From Streptomyces sp. man185 (GTDB lineage: Bacteria > Actinomycetota > Actinomycetes > Streptomycetales > Streptomycetaceae): 34,610 nt of DNA. The stretch covers positions 1 through 34,610 of the forward strand of contig NTHE01000076.1 in assembly GCA_002551355.1 (NCBI GenBank), given 5' to 3'. The position numbers were made by a program, and so were the translations under genes. The notes beneath the pieces are model-generated. The model searched no databases and was not told the origin of the DNA. It saw only the letters and a program-made list of their open reading frames with translations. The stretch's first letter is position 1. Every line of letters starts with the position of its first letter. Below are positions 15,911 to 23,351 of this stretch, in pieces.

Positions 15911-15925
15911 GCCAGTATGGCTGGC
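15911..15925. promoter_or_regulatory. Candidate operator upstream of the mod regulator
   Basis: GCCAG (15911-15915) and CTGGC (15921-15925) form an inverted repeat with a five-base spacer, beside an A/T-rich patch (AATTACCATT) and only 15 bases before the regulator's start codon. The position suits autoregulation. It does not resemble the E. coli ModE site. Confidence 0.45.
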
Positions 15926-15968
15926 AATTACCATTCTCTGGACGATGTTCCATCGCAGATGCGCGGAG

Positions 15969-16004
15969 TCTCGGAGGAACGTACGGAGGAATGTACGGAG
16001 GGGT
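15969..16004. repeat. Three 12-bp tandem repeats upstream of the mod regulator
   Basis: Three successive 12-base units, at 15969-15980, 15981-15992 and 15993-16004, share the pattern xxxCGGAGGAAx; the last two share GTACGGAGG exactly. They lie 73-108 bases upstream of the mod regulator. Function is unknown; they may bind protein or reflect slippage. Confidence 0.45.
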
Positions 16005-16082
16005 GCGCGGCCCCGCGGCGTGCATGCGAACGGGCCGCGCCGGTGCTCCGGTCGCGGCCCGTCGGCGGTCGAGGGTCCGGGG

Positions 16083-16886
16083 TCAGGTCACCGGGCTCGT
16101 CGCCGGCATCTCGCCCTCGGTGGTGGTCACGTCGATCACGGAGAACGCGGCGCCCTGCGGGTCGGTGATCGCCGCGAACCGGCCGAACGGGCTGTCCACC
16201 GGCCCGAACCGCAGCACGCCGCCGCGCTCGGTCGCCTTGGCCACCGCCGCGTCGCAGTCCGGGACGGCGAAGTAGAGGTTCAGATACGAGGGCAGGTCGG
16301 GCGGGAAGTCCTTGTCCATCACCATCCGGCCGATGACCGTCTGCCCCTGGACGTCGAACATGGCGAAGTCCATCGACTCGTCGTCGAACTTCCGTGAGGT
16401 GTACGGGAAGACCGCCGGGTAGAACGTGTCGACCGCCTTGGCGTCCCGGGTGAAGACCTCGCCCCAGCAGTACCCGCCGGGCGTGCCCATCTCCGTCTCG
16501 AACCCCTCGTGGGCGTTCGCCTGCCAGATGCCGAACACGGCTCCGCCGGGGTCGCGGGCCAGCGCCATCGTGCCGAACTGGCCGACCTCCATCGGCTCCA
16601 CCAGCACCTCGCCGCCGTGTTCGCGGACCTTCGCGGCGGTCGCGGCGGCGTCCTGGGACGCGAGGTAGAGACACCACGACGACGGGGCCCCTTCGGTGCC
16701 CGGCATGGGCGGGGAGACGGCGGCGGCCGCCTTGCCGTCCACGTACGCCTGCGTGTAGTCGCCGAACTCCGGCCAGCTCTCGCCGAACGTCCAGCCGAGG
16801 ACGTCTCCGTAGAAGCTCTTGGCGCCCTCGATGTCGGCGAACATGGCGTCCGCCCAGCACGGGGTGCCCTCGGGTTGTACAGCCAT
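16083..16886 (-). CDS. Two-domain VOC (glyoxalase/bleomycin-resistance) protein
   Basis: The 267-residue protein contains two vicinal-oxygen-chelate domains. The first (about 6-125) has CWADAMFADIEGAKSFYGDVLGWTF and ends DPGGAVFGIW. The second (about 138-255) has YCWGEVFTRDAKAVDTFYPAVF and ends DPQGAAFSVIDV. It belongs to the actinobacterial group that includes M. tuberculosis Cfp30B. No substrate is established for this group; other VOC proteins bind metals and act on thiol adducts, diols or antibiotics. AAGGA lies about ten bases before the ATG. A hairpin terminator upstream isolates it from the zinc-ribbon gene. Confidence 0.92.
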   Translation of the reverse strand: MAVQPEGTPCWADAMFADIEGAKSFYGDVLGWTFGESWPEFGDYTQAYVDGKAAAAVSPPMPGTEGAPSSWCLYLASQDAAATAAKVREHGGEVLVEPMEVGQFGTMALARDPGGAVFGIWQANAHEGFETEMGTPGGYCWGEVFTRDAKAVDTFYPAVFPYTSRKFDDESMDFAMFDVQGQTVIGRMVMDKDFPPDLPSYLNLYFAVPDCDAAVAKATERGGVLRFGPVDSPFGRFAAITDPQGAAFSVIDVTTTEGEMPATSPVT

Positions 16887-16955
16887 GGCGTGCCGGTCCT
16901 TCCCTGGAGTCCTGGTCTTCGGCCCCCACCCGTACGGCCCACGCTAGTCAGCCGG

Positions 16956-16986
16956 GGGCCGGTCCGCGCGTCGGGCGGACCGGCCC
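16956..16986 (-). terminator. Perfect 12-bp hairpin after the zinc-ribbon gene
   Basis: GGGCCGGTCCGC (16956-16967) and GCGGACCGGCCC (16975-16986) are perfect complements around a seven-base loop. It lies about 60 bases past the stop codon of the minus-strand gene at 17049 and about 70 bases before the start of the VOC gene, so it probably ends the zinc-ribbon transcript. Confidence 0.75.
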
Positions 16987-17050
16987 GGGACGGACGTCGG
17001 GACGCCGGTGCCCGAGGGCATCAGGACGCCGGGACGGACGCCGGGACGTC
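16986..17050. repeat. 21-bp direct repeat pair rich in GGACG
   Basis: Segments 16986-17006 and 17030-17050 match at 19 of 21 positions and are 44 bases apart start to start. The second copy overlaps the stop codon of the zinc-ribbon gene. It looks like a local duplication beside the terminator. Confidence 0.5.
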
Positions 17051-17249
17051 AGTGACGTGAGCGGTGCCGTGAGTGCCGTTCCTCGGCGGCGTGACCCGCG
17101 CAGTCGGGGTTTTCGCAGGGGCCCGCGCGCCATACCGGTACGAAGATCCCGAGGGACTTGTGGCGGTGGATTTCGGAGGGGACGGGCTGTTTGCAGGTGG
17201 GGCACATGAAAGCGGCCCGCTGGTGGAGGTCACGCTTTTCGTTGTCCAT
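17049..17249 (-). CDS. Small zinc-ribbon-like protein (66 aa)
   Basis: The 66-residue protein starts MDNEKRDLHQRAAFMCPTCKQP. It has CPTC at residues 16-19, a His-rich turn (HRHK) and a second pair in CENPDC (45 and 50). Four cysteines at this spacing form a probable zinc-binding ribbon. The C-terminus is basic and His/Arg-rich. The ordered cysteines and clean start argue for a real gene, although the GTGAG before the ATG is a weak ribosome site. Similar small proteins are, to my recollection, conserved in Streptomyces without known function. Nucleic-acid or protein binding is the usual role of such ribbons, but nothing here specifies it. Confidence 0.78.
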   Translation of the reverse strand: MDNEKRDLHQRAAFMCPTCKQPVPSEIHRHKSLGIFVPVWRAGPCENPDCAGHAAEERHSRHRSRH

Positions 17250-17310
17250 TTACTCACGATAGGCCCGGCGGGAGATTTCGGACAGTCTTTCCCTTTGCTT
17301 TGCCTCGGCC

Positions 17311-18285
17311 TTACTTGCCCGAATCGGCGTCGGACGCGTCCGCACCGTCCGCGCCCTGCGGCGGCCGGCGCATGCTCAGGGTCACCGACACCGCCAGAAT
17401 GACGATGATCACCGCCAGGCTCACCGGTGACGGAATCTCCGGGATCGAGGTGCTGATCATCTTGTGGCAGGCCTGGAGGACGAGCTTGACCGCGATGAAG
17501 GCGAGGATGACCGCCAGCCCGTGGCTCAGGTAGTGGAACCGGTCCAGCAGCCCCGCCAGCAGGAAGTACAGGGCCCGCAGCCCCAGGATCGCGAAGGCGT
17601 TGCTGGTGTAGACGATGAACAGGTCGTCGCTGACCGCGAGCACCGCGGGCACGCTGTCGACCGCGAAGATGAGGTCGGCCGCCTCGATCGCGGCGACCAC
17701 CGCGAGCAGCGGGGTGGCGACCCGCCGGCCCTCCTTGTGGACGACGAAATGCGTGCCGGAATAGTCGTCCTGGACCGGCATGATCTTCCGCAGCAGCCGC
17801 ACCGCGAAGCTCTTTCCCGGATCGAAATTCTCCTCCTGGCCACTGAGGATTTTATAGCTGCTGTAGAAAAGGATCGCGGCGAAGAGGAACAGGACGAACG
17901 TGAAGCGGTTCACCACCGCGACGCCGGCGGTCAGGAAGATCGCCCGGAACACCAGTGCGCCGATGACGCCGAAGAAAAGCACCCGGTGCTGATACTCCCG
18001 GGGCACCTTGAAATACGCGAAGATCAGCGCGAAGACGAAGAGGTTGTCGACCGACAGGCTCTTCTCCAGCAGCCAGGCGGTCGTGTACTCCGTCCCGGCG
18101 GTCGTCCCGAGGGTCAGGAAGACGACCCCGCCGAAGACCAGCGCGAGGCTCACCCACAGCGCGCTCCACAGCCCGGCCTCCTTGAAGCCGATGACATGCG
18201 CCTTGCGGTGCGCCAAGAGGTCGACCGTCAGCGAGACGACGACGGTCACGGCGAACACGATCCACAGCCACACCGGTACGTCCAC
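17311..18285 (-). CDS. TerC-family membrane protein (Alx/MeeF-type metal homeostasis)
   Basis: A GTG start at 18285 with GGGAGGT seven bases upstream gives 324 residues and eight or nine membrane segments. TerC signatures are clear: TTAWLLEKSLSVDNLFVFALIFAYFKVP and AIEAADLIFAVDSVPAVLAVS, each with the conserved acidic residue inside the membrane. Family members were first linked to tellurite resistance; more recent work connects TerC/Alx proteins to manganese or calcium export and to metal loading of secreted enzymes. The other tellurite genes (terB, terD, terE, terZ) are absent from the window, so metal homeostasis is more likely than tellurite resistance. It follows the enoyl-CoA hydratase gene by 24 bases on the same strand and may be co-transcribed with it. 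Confidence 0.92.
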   Translation of the reverse strand: MDVPVWLWIVFAVTVVVSLTVDLLAHRKAHVIGFKEAGLWSALWVSLALVFGGVVFLTLGTTAGTEYTTAWLLEKSLSVDNLFVFALIFAYFKVPREYQHRVLFFGVIGALVFRAIFLTAGVAVVNRFTFVLFLFAAILFYSSYKILSGQEENFDPGKSFAVRLLRKIMPVQDDYSGTHFVVHKEGRRVATPLLAVVAAIEAADLIFAVDSVPAVLAVSDDLFIVYTSNAFAILGLRALYFLLAGLLDRFHYLSHGLAVILAFIAVKLVLQACHKMISTSIPEIPSPVSLAVIIVILAVSVTLSMRRPPQGADGADASDADSGK

Positions 18286-18309
18286 GCCGGAGACCTCCCA
18301 CTCGGGTTT

Positions 18310-19125
18310 TTACGAGTGTGACCCGCCCGCCCCGTTGCCGCCCGCCGGAGACCGCCGGGTGGCGGCCGCGACCGAGGCCATCAGCTCCGCGTCGAGGAAC
18401 GAGGGATCGGCCAGCCGGGTGGCGGCGGCATAGGAGTTCAGCAGCGCCTTGGTGACCCGCAGCGCGGACTCCGGGCGGCGGACCACCGGCTTCGCCCAGG
18501 CGGCGACCGCGTCGTCCAGCTCCGCCTCGGGCACCACCCGCTGGAGCACGGAGAGCTCGCGGGCCTCGGCGGCCCCGAAGGCCCGGCCGGTCAGGATCAG
18601 CTCGCGCACCCGGGCCGCGCCCACCTCGTGGATCAGCCGGGGCAGCAGTCCGCCCCACGCCGTCGGCAGCCCGAGCGCCAGCTCCGGCAGCCGGAAGGAG
18701 GCCGTGCCCGCGCCGACCCGCAGATCGCAGGCGAGGGCCAGCGCGAACCCCGCGCCGACCGCCTTGCCCTGCACCCGGGCGATGGTCACCGCCGGGCCGC
18801 CGGAGATCGCCTCGCAGACCCGGCGCGCCTTCTCGCCGGCGACCCGGATGCCCCGGCCGGTCGGGTCCTCCTCCAGCCACTGACCGAACTCGGTGCGGTC
18901 CCCGCCCAGACTGAAGTCGTCCCCCGCCCCGCTGAGCACCAGCACCCGCACCTCCGGGTCCGGGACGGCGACGATGTCCAGCAGCTCGTCGAGCATCGCC
19001 TCGGTCACCGCGTTCCCGCTCGCGGGCGCGTCCAGCTCCACGTGCAGGACGGCGCCCTCGCGCCGGGTGCGTACCGTCGTGGAGCGGTCGTTCGAGGTCA
19101 GGAAGTCGGGCAGCGAGAGCTTCAC
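18310..19125 (-). CDS. Enoyl-CoA hydratase/isomerase-like protein
   Basis: The GTG start at 19125 overlaps the TGA of the P450 gene (sequence GTGA), giving 271 residues. The longer frame on this strand that runs through the P450 is a shadow. The protein is a crotonase-fold enzyme: VLVLSGAGDDFSLGGDRTEF and VQGKAVGAGFALALACDLRVG form the CoA and oxyanion pockets, and FRLPELALGLPTAWGGLLPRL carries one catalytic-type Glu. The C-terminal helices are complete. The family hydrates, isomerises or cleaves acyl-CoA thioesters. Tight coupling to a P450 suggests the two act on one metabolite, an unusual addition to a conservon. The C-terminal tail is Gly/Ala/Ser-rich. Confidence 0.9.
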   Translation of the reverse strand: MKLSLPDFLTSNDRSTTVRTRREGAVLHVELDAPASGNAVTEAMLDELLDIVAVPDPEVRVLVLSGAGDDFSLGGDRTEFGQWLEEDPTGRGIRVAGEKARRVCEAISGGPAVTIARVQGKAVGAGFALALACDLRVGAGTASFRLPELALGLPTAWGGLLPRLIHEVGAARVRELILTGRAFGAAEARELSVLQRVVPEAELDDAVAAWAKPVVRRPESALRVTKALLNSYAAATRLADPSFLDAELMASVAAATRRSPAGGNGAGGSHS

Positions 19126-20375
19126 AGCGCCACGCCCAGCGCGGTGATCCGCCGGAAGACCATCCGGGGGGCGTACACCGGCGGCGCGACCGTACGCAGG
19201 GTGGGGAAACGGTCCAGCATCCGCGCCAGCAGGGTCCGCGCCTCCAGCTTGGCCAGCGCCGCGCCCAGGCAGTAGTGCACCCCGCCGCCGAAGGTGAGGT
19301 GGCTGCCGCCGCGCAGGATGTCGAAGCCGCCCGGATCCGGGTTCCGCCGCGGATCGTGGTTGGCCGCGCCGTACAGGACGTGGACCATGCTGTCCTTCTT
19401 GATCGGGACCCCGGCCAGGACGGTGTCCTCGGCGGCGATCCGGGTGTTGATGTGGATGGGCGGGTCGTAGCGCAGCACCTCGTCCACGGCCGCGTCGATG
19501 TGCTCCGGGTGCTCCCGCAGCCACGCCCACCTGCCGGGTTCGGTCAGCAGGTGGGGCATCGAGGTGAGCAGCGTCGCGGTGGTCTCCAGCGAGGCGATGG
19601 TGACGAACATGGTGAGCCGGTAGAGGATCTCGTCCGCCCGCTCCCGGTCCGGCTCCATCGCGTCCCAGGTGTGGATCCAGCCGGTCAGCACGTCGTGGCG
19701 GGGCTCGGCGCGGCGACGGGCGACCAGCTCGGTGAAGTAGGTGCGCAGCGCGAGAGTCGCCTCGGCGGAGACGGCGAGCTGCGACTTGGTGGGGAGCAGT
19801 TCCTGGGCGAACACCTGGTTGTGGGTGATCTCCAGGATGTGCGGGTAGTCCTCGGGCGGTATCCCCAGCCAGGAGCCGACGGTGCTGATCGGCAGCTGCT
19901 CGCTGACCGTGGAGACGAAGTCGGTCTCGCCCCAGCGGAGCTTCTCCGCCAGCTCGTCCAGCAGCCGGTCGGTGTCGCGCTCGACGTCGGGGGTGAGGCG
20001 TTCGATGGTGGACCGGTCGAAGAGGTTCCCCAGCGAACGGCGCTGGCAGGTGTGCTCGGGGGCGTTGAGCCGGGCCAGGGTGGTGGTCATCTCCCGGGTC
20101 GCGATCGCGTCCCACTGCTTGGAGTCGTCCTGCCGCTCCTGCCAGGCGAGATCCGGGGCGAGCCAGTTACGGCCCCGGAGCACCTGGCTGCAGGCGTCGA
20201 AGCCGGTGACGAAATAGCCGTTCCACGGAGCGCGGACGACGTCACCCATCGTCCGCAGCTCCGCGAGTATTCCGTACGGATCGGCCTGGCCTTCGGGGGA
20301 ACTGAGTCGGCGGAGCAGACCGATGACCGCGCGCCGACCGTCCGGGGTCCTGTCCGTGCCACCCGTGATGCTCAC
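19122..20375 (-). CDS. Cytochrome P450 (canonical; second P450 of the conservon)
   Basis: A GTG start at 20375 with AAGGA seven bases upstream gives 417 residues, normal for a soluble bacterial P450. All hallmarks are present: I-helix VTIASLETTATLL (264-266 ETT), K-helix EVLR (299-302), and heme loop FGGGVHYCLG with Cys369. It therefore should be a working monooxygenase needing ferredoxin partners, none of which are encoded here. In known conservons a CYP157 gene is frequently followed by a CYP154; this gene holds that place, but I cannot assign the family by eye. The preceding 143-bp gap after the CYP157-like gene contains A/T-rich stretches that could hold an internal promoter. Confidence 0.92.
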   Translation of the reverse strand: MSITGGTDRTPDGRRAVIGLLRRLSSPEGQADPYGILAELRTMGDVVRAPWNGYFVTGFDACSQVLRGRNWLAPDLAWQERQDDSKQWDAIATREMTTTLARLNAPEHTCQRRSLGNLFDRSTIERLTPDVERDTDRLLDELAEKLRWGETDFVSTVSEQLPISTVGSWLGIPPEDYPHILEITHNQVFAQELLPTKSQLAVSAEATLALRTYFTELVARRRAEPRHDVLTGWIHTWDAMEPDRERADEILYRLTMFVTIASLETTATLLTSMPHLLTEPGRWAWLREHPEHIDAAVDEVLRYDPPIHINTRIAAEDTVLAGVPIKKDSMVHVLYGAANHDPRRNPDPGGFDILRGGSHLTFGGGVHYCLGAALAKLEARTLLARMLDRFPTLRTVAPPVYAPRMVFRRITALGVAL

Positions 20376-20518
20376 GCAGAGTTCCTTGACCTAGGCCCAT
20401 GGTTACCGACCTGAACCTACCCCTCCGGATATCCGCGCCAAGCGTCGATCTCTGTTGCCCCCGTCACATGCAATTGTCTCAAATGCCCGTTGCTATATGC
20501 GAATTGTCGGTCCATGAG

Positions 20519-21928
20519 TCATACGCGGAACACGTCGAGGAACGAACTCCACCAGCCCTTCTGCTTCTTGGCCGGCTCGGCGGCGTGACGGGGCGTCACG
20601 GGCGCGGCGGAGGGCGGGTTCCGGAACGGGTCGGGGAGCTGGGCCGAGGTCTGGGCCGGGGCCTGGACCCCGGCCCCCGCACGCCGCGCCGCCGTCGGGG
20701 TGAACCGTACGGGCAGCGCGATCAGGGCCCGGTGGAACGGGCCCGGCCGCCAGGCGACCCCCGAGGCGGGCACGGCCAGCGAGAGGTCCGGGACGGTGTT
20801 GAGGATCTTCTCGATCGCGGTCAGCGCGATCAGCGTCGCGGGCGACTTGGCCGGGCACACGTGCGGGCCCGCCCCCCAGGCCAGGTGGGCGCCCTTGCTG
20901 AGGGTCTGCCGGGCGTCGGTGAGCCCGGGGTCGCTGTTCGCGGCGGCGAAGCTGATCAGCACGGGGGTCTCCGCCTTCAGCGTCACCCCGTTCAGCTCGA
21001 TGTCCCGCACGGGGTAGTGCGTCGCGTAGTTGGCGATCGGCGGGTTGTTCCACAGGACGTCGTCCAGCGCGTCCTCCACGAGCATCCCCGAACCGCGCCG
21101 CTCGGGCGCGCCCGGCTGCTCGCCGGCGAGCATCAGCAGCAGGGCGTTGCCGATCAGATTGCGCTCAGGCTCCACGCCCGCGCCCATCAGCATCACCAGC
21201 TGGTCCTTCAGCTCCTCGTCCCGCAGCCCCGCCGGGTGCTGGATGAGCCAGGAGGTGATGTCCTCGCCGGGCTGGCGGCGCTTGATCGCGACCAGCTCCA
21301 TCAGGCACTCGGTCAGCTCGGCGTTGGCCCGGAGCACGTCCTCACCGTCGAAGATGGCCGCCATCGAGCGGGTCAGCCGGTCGCCGATGTCGCCGGGGCA
21401 GCCGAAGAGCTGGTTGAACAGCAGCAGCGGCAGGAGCTTGGCGTACTCGTTGAGCAGGTCGGCGGTGCCGCGCTCGATGAACTGGTCGATCAGGTAGTCG
21501 GCGATCCGCTCGACGTCCCGGCTGAGCCGGCTGCTGTTGAGCCGGCCCAGCGACTCGGTGACCGCCTTGCGCAGCCGCAGGTGCTCCGCGCCGTCGGTGA
21601 ACAGGCAGTTGGGCCGGTAGATCATCATCGGCAGCACCGGGCTGTCCATCGGCACGGCGCCCTCGCGCAGCGCGGCCCAGCGCCGCGAGTCCCGGGCGAA
21701 CAGCGCCGGGTTCTGCAGCACCCGCAGCGCCGCCTCGTGCTGCACGATCAGCGTGGCGTCGACCCCGGGGGCCAGCTCGATGGGCGCGGCGGGGCCGTGC
21801 GTCCGCGCCGCGTCGTAGAAGCGGTGCGGATCGGCGGCGAACTCCGGTCCGTACAGCGACGTCTGCTGCTGGTGCATGGGGCACCCGGCGGGGGCGCTGT
21901 ACGGGGTGGCTCCCGGCTGCGGGTCCAT
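20519..21928 (-). CDS. CYP157-type cytochrome P450 lacking the ExxR motif
   Basis: The 469-residue protein (ATG 21928, GAGGAAG five bases upstream) has the P450 heme loop LAWGAGPHVCPAK with Cys358. The K-helix position that is ExxR in other P450s reads Asp290-Val-Leu-Trp293; the neighbouring P450 aligns there with EVLR. The I-helix reads AGVEPE where AGxE/DTT is expected, so the proton-delivery Thr is Pro. Absence of ExxR is a published trait of the CYP157 family, found in conservons. A 60-residue Pro/Ala-rich C-terminal extension ends KKQKGWWSSFLDVFRV, which could contact membrane or partner proteins. A structural or regulatory heme protein is as likely as a monooxygenase. It follows cvnD in the same direction. 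Confidence 0.93.
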   Translation of the reverse strand: MDPQPGATPYSAPAGCPMHQQQTSLYGPEFAADPHRFYDAARTHGPAAPIELAPGVDATLIVQHEAALRVLQNPALFARDSRRWAALREGAVPMDSPVLPMMIYRPNCLFTDGAEHLRLRKAVTESLGRLNSSRLSRDVERIADYLIDQFIERGTADLLNEYAKLLPLLLFNQLFGCPGDIGDRLTRSMAAIFDGEDVLRANAELTECLMELVAIKRRQPGEDITSWLIQHPAGLRDEELKDQLVMLMGAGVEPERNLIGNALLLMLAGEQPGAPERRGSGMLVEDALDDVLWNNPPIANYATHYPVRDIELNGVTLKAETPVLISFAAANSDPGLTDARQTLSKGAHLAWGAGPHVCPAKSPATLIALTAIEKILNTVPDLSLAVPASGVAWRPGPFHRALIALPVRFTPTAARRAGAGVQAPAQTSAQLPDPFRNPPSAAPVTPRHAAEPAKKQKGWWSSFLDVFRV

Positions 21929-21951
21929 GGCGGCTTCCTCGGTGTGATCGC

Positions 21952-21969
21952 GGGGCCGTCGAAGGCCCC
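21952..21969. terminator. Short hairpin between cvnD and the CYP157-type gene
   Basis: GGGGCC (21952-21957) and GGCCCC (21964-21969) flank a six-base loop, in the 82-bp gap between cvnD and the P450 start. It may partly terminate the cvnABCD transcript or stabilise processed ends. No T-tract. Confidence 0.35.
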
Positions 21970-22010
21970 GGCTTCGTATACGTCTACGTCGTTGCGTTGC
22001 TGAGTACGCG

Positions 22011-22601
22011 TCAGGCCGCGTGGGCCAGGAGATGGCGGACCAGGGTGATCAGGGCCTGCGCCGAGGACCGCTGGTCCCGGGCGTCGCAGAAGACGACCGG
22101 GGTGTCCGGCAGCAGGTCGAGCGCCTCGCGCAGCTCGTCCTCGGCGTGCTGCGAGTACGGGTCGAAGCTGTTGACGGCGACCGCGTACTCCAGCCCGTAC
22201 GTCTCGACGAGGTCGATGACCGGGAACGTGTCGGCGAGCCGCGCCGGGTCGACCAGGAGCAGCGCCCCCAGCGAACCGCGCGCCATGTCCTCCCACAGCT
22301 CCACGAACCGCTGCTGCCCCGGCGTACCGAACAGGTAGAGCACCAGCTCGTCGCTGAGGGTGAGCCGCCCGAAGTCGAGGGCGACCGTCGTCGTCGTCTT
22401 GTCGGGCGCCCCGCGCAGATCGTCGACCCGGGCCGCGGCCTGGGTCATCCGCTCCTCGGTGCGCAGCGGCGTGATCTCGGACAGCGTGCCGATCAGCGTC
22501 GTCTTGCCCACCGCGAAGTGCCCGACGACGAGGATCTTCGCCGCGCGCTGGACCGCGTCCGGCACATAGATGCTCTCAGCCGAACCGGACTTGGAGTCCA
22601 T
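22011..22601 (-). CDS. cvnD: Conservon GTPase CvnD
   Basis: ATG 22601 gives 196 residues; the start lies 26 bases inside the end of cvnC, and ten further upstream codons are less likely. It is a Ras/MglA-like small GTPase: P-loop GHFAVGKTT (27-35), a switch region around DKTTTTVALDFGRL, FGTPGQQRF (91-99) where Ras has DxxGQ, and NSFD (144-147) in place of NKxD. Altered G3 and G4 motifs are usual for this bacterial group. In Streptomyces the four Cvn proteins form a membrane-associated complex compared with eukaryotic GPCR signalling (cvn9/rar of S. coelicolor controls development and antibiotic onset). CvnD would be the nucleotide switch. Confidence 0.95.
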   Translation of the reverse strand: MDSKSGSAESIYVPDAVQRAAKILVVGHFAVGKTTLIGTLSEITPLRTEERMTQAAARVDDLRGAPDKTTTTVALDFGRLTLSDELVLYLFGTPGQQRFVELWEDMARGSLGALLLVDPARLADTFPVIDLVETYGLEYAVAVNSFDPYSQHAEDELREALDLLPDTPVVFCDARDQRSSAQALITLVRHLLAHAA

Positions 22602-22950
22602 GCAACACCTCTTCGAGGATCTTCCTGTCAACGAGCTGGGCCGGCGGCGGCGCCTTCCGGCGCAGCAGGTGTCCCTGCTGGTTTAAGTCCTGGAGCAGGA
22701 GGCGGGCCACCCCGACCGGCAGGCCGAGGTGACCGGCGACCTCGGCCACCGACAGATAGCCGCCGGAGCACAGCTCCCAGATCGCCTTGACCTCCGGGCT
22801 GGGGCTCGGCGGCAGCCGGCTCTCGGGGGCGAGGGTGACCAGCGTGACGAGGGAGAGATCCTCCGCGTCGGGCAGCCCGCGCCCGCCGGTGATGACGTAG
22901 GACCGGACGAACCCGCTGCTGACCTGCTGCTCCTCGCCCGGCGCCGTCAT
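22576..22950 (-). CDS. cvnC: Conservon DUF742 protein CvnC, with a TTA codon
   Basis: The ATG at 22950 overlaps the cvnB stop as ATGA, giving 124 residues. The protein matches DUF742: VRSYVITGGRGLPDAEDLSLVTLVTL, then EVKAIWELCSGGYLSVAEVAGHLGLPVGVARLLLQDL (a winged-helix-like core) and HLLRRKAPPPAQLVDRKILEEVLHGLQVRFG at the end. DUF742 proteins sit with roadblock and GTPase partners and are thought to link sensor and switch. Leu89 is encoded by TTA (22686-22684), the rare codon read by the bldA tRNA in Streptomyces. The conservon output, and through polarity CvnD, could therefore depend on developmental stage. A longer frame on this strand covers the upstream genes and is a shadow. Confidence 0.95.
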   Translation of the reverse strand: MTAPGEEQQVSSGFVRSYVITGGRGLPDAEDLSLVTLVTLAPESRLPPSPSPEVKAIWELCSGGYLSVAEVAGHLGLPVGVARLLLQDLNQQGHLLRRKAPPPAQLVDRKILEEVLHGLQVRFG

Positions 22951-23351
22951 ATCTCGCTGCCGGCGTTCTGGCGAGGAGGCGTGGTCATCGCCTTCCCCAG
23001 CGCGGTCACCTGCTGCTGCATCCGGAAGGACATCGCCTCCATGTCGACGTCGGCGGCGGCGGTGGCGGCGAGATAGGCGCCGGTGCCGGCGGCGATGAGG
23101 AAGATCCAGCCGTCCTCGTACTCCAGGAGCGTCTGCCGCCAGCGGCCCGGGTCGCGGGTTCCGATGAAGGGGGCGACGGCCCGGCTGAGGGACTGCATGG
23201 AGCTCATGGCCGCGGCGACGGTCTCCGCGTCGTCCCGGCCGATCTCGCTGGAGTTGGCGAGCAGCAGACCGTCGGCGGACACCAGGATCGCGTGCCGGGC
23301 GCCGGGCACCTGGAGCAGGTCGTTGAGCACCCAGGACAGATCGGGGTTCAC
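22947..23351 (-). CDS. cvnB: Conservon roadblock/LC7 protein CvnB
   Basis: The GTG start at 23351 overlaps the cvnA stop (GTGA), and its own stop overlaps cvnC (ATGA). The 134-residue protein is a single roadblock/LC7 domain: LSWVLNDLLQVPGARHAILVSADGLLLANS, then MSSMQSLSRAVAPFIG and YEDGWIFLIAAGTGAYLAATAAADVD. Such proteins dimerise and act as platforms or GTPase-activating partners for MglA-like GTPases, as MglB does for MglA. Here the partner is CvnD. Translational coupling on both sides points to equal amounts of the Cvn proteins and a fixed complex. Confidence 0.95.
   Translation of the reverse strand: MNPDLSWVLNDLLQVPGARHAILVSADGLLLANSSEIGRDDAETVAAAMSSMQSLSRAVAPFIGTRDPGRWRQTLLEYEDGWIFLIAAGTGAYLAATAAADVDMEAMSFRMQQQVTALGKAMTTPPRQNAGSEI

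Noticed and set aside
17311..18285. A tellurite-resistance ter operon
   Set aside because: Only a TerC-family gene is present; no TerB, TerD/E/Z or related genes lie nearby.
18286..18309. A manganese-sensing yybP-ykoY riboswitch before the TerC gene
   Set aside because: Only 24 bases separate it from the upstream coding sequence, too short for such a structure.
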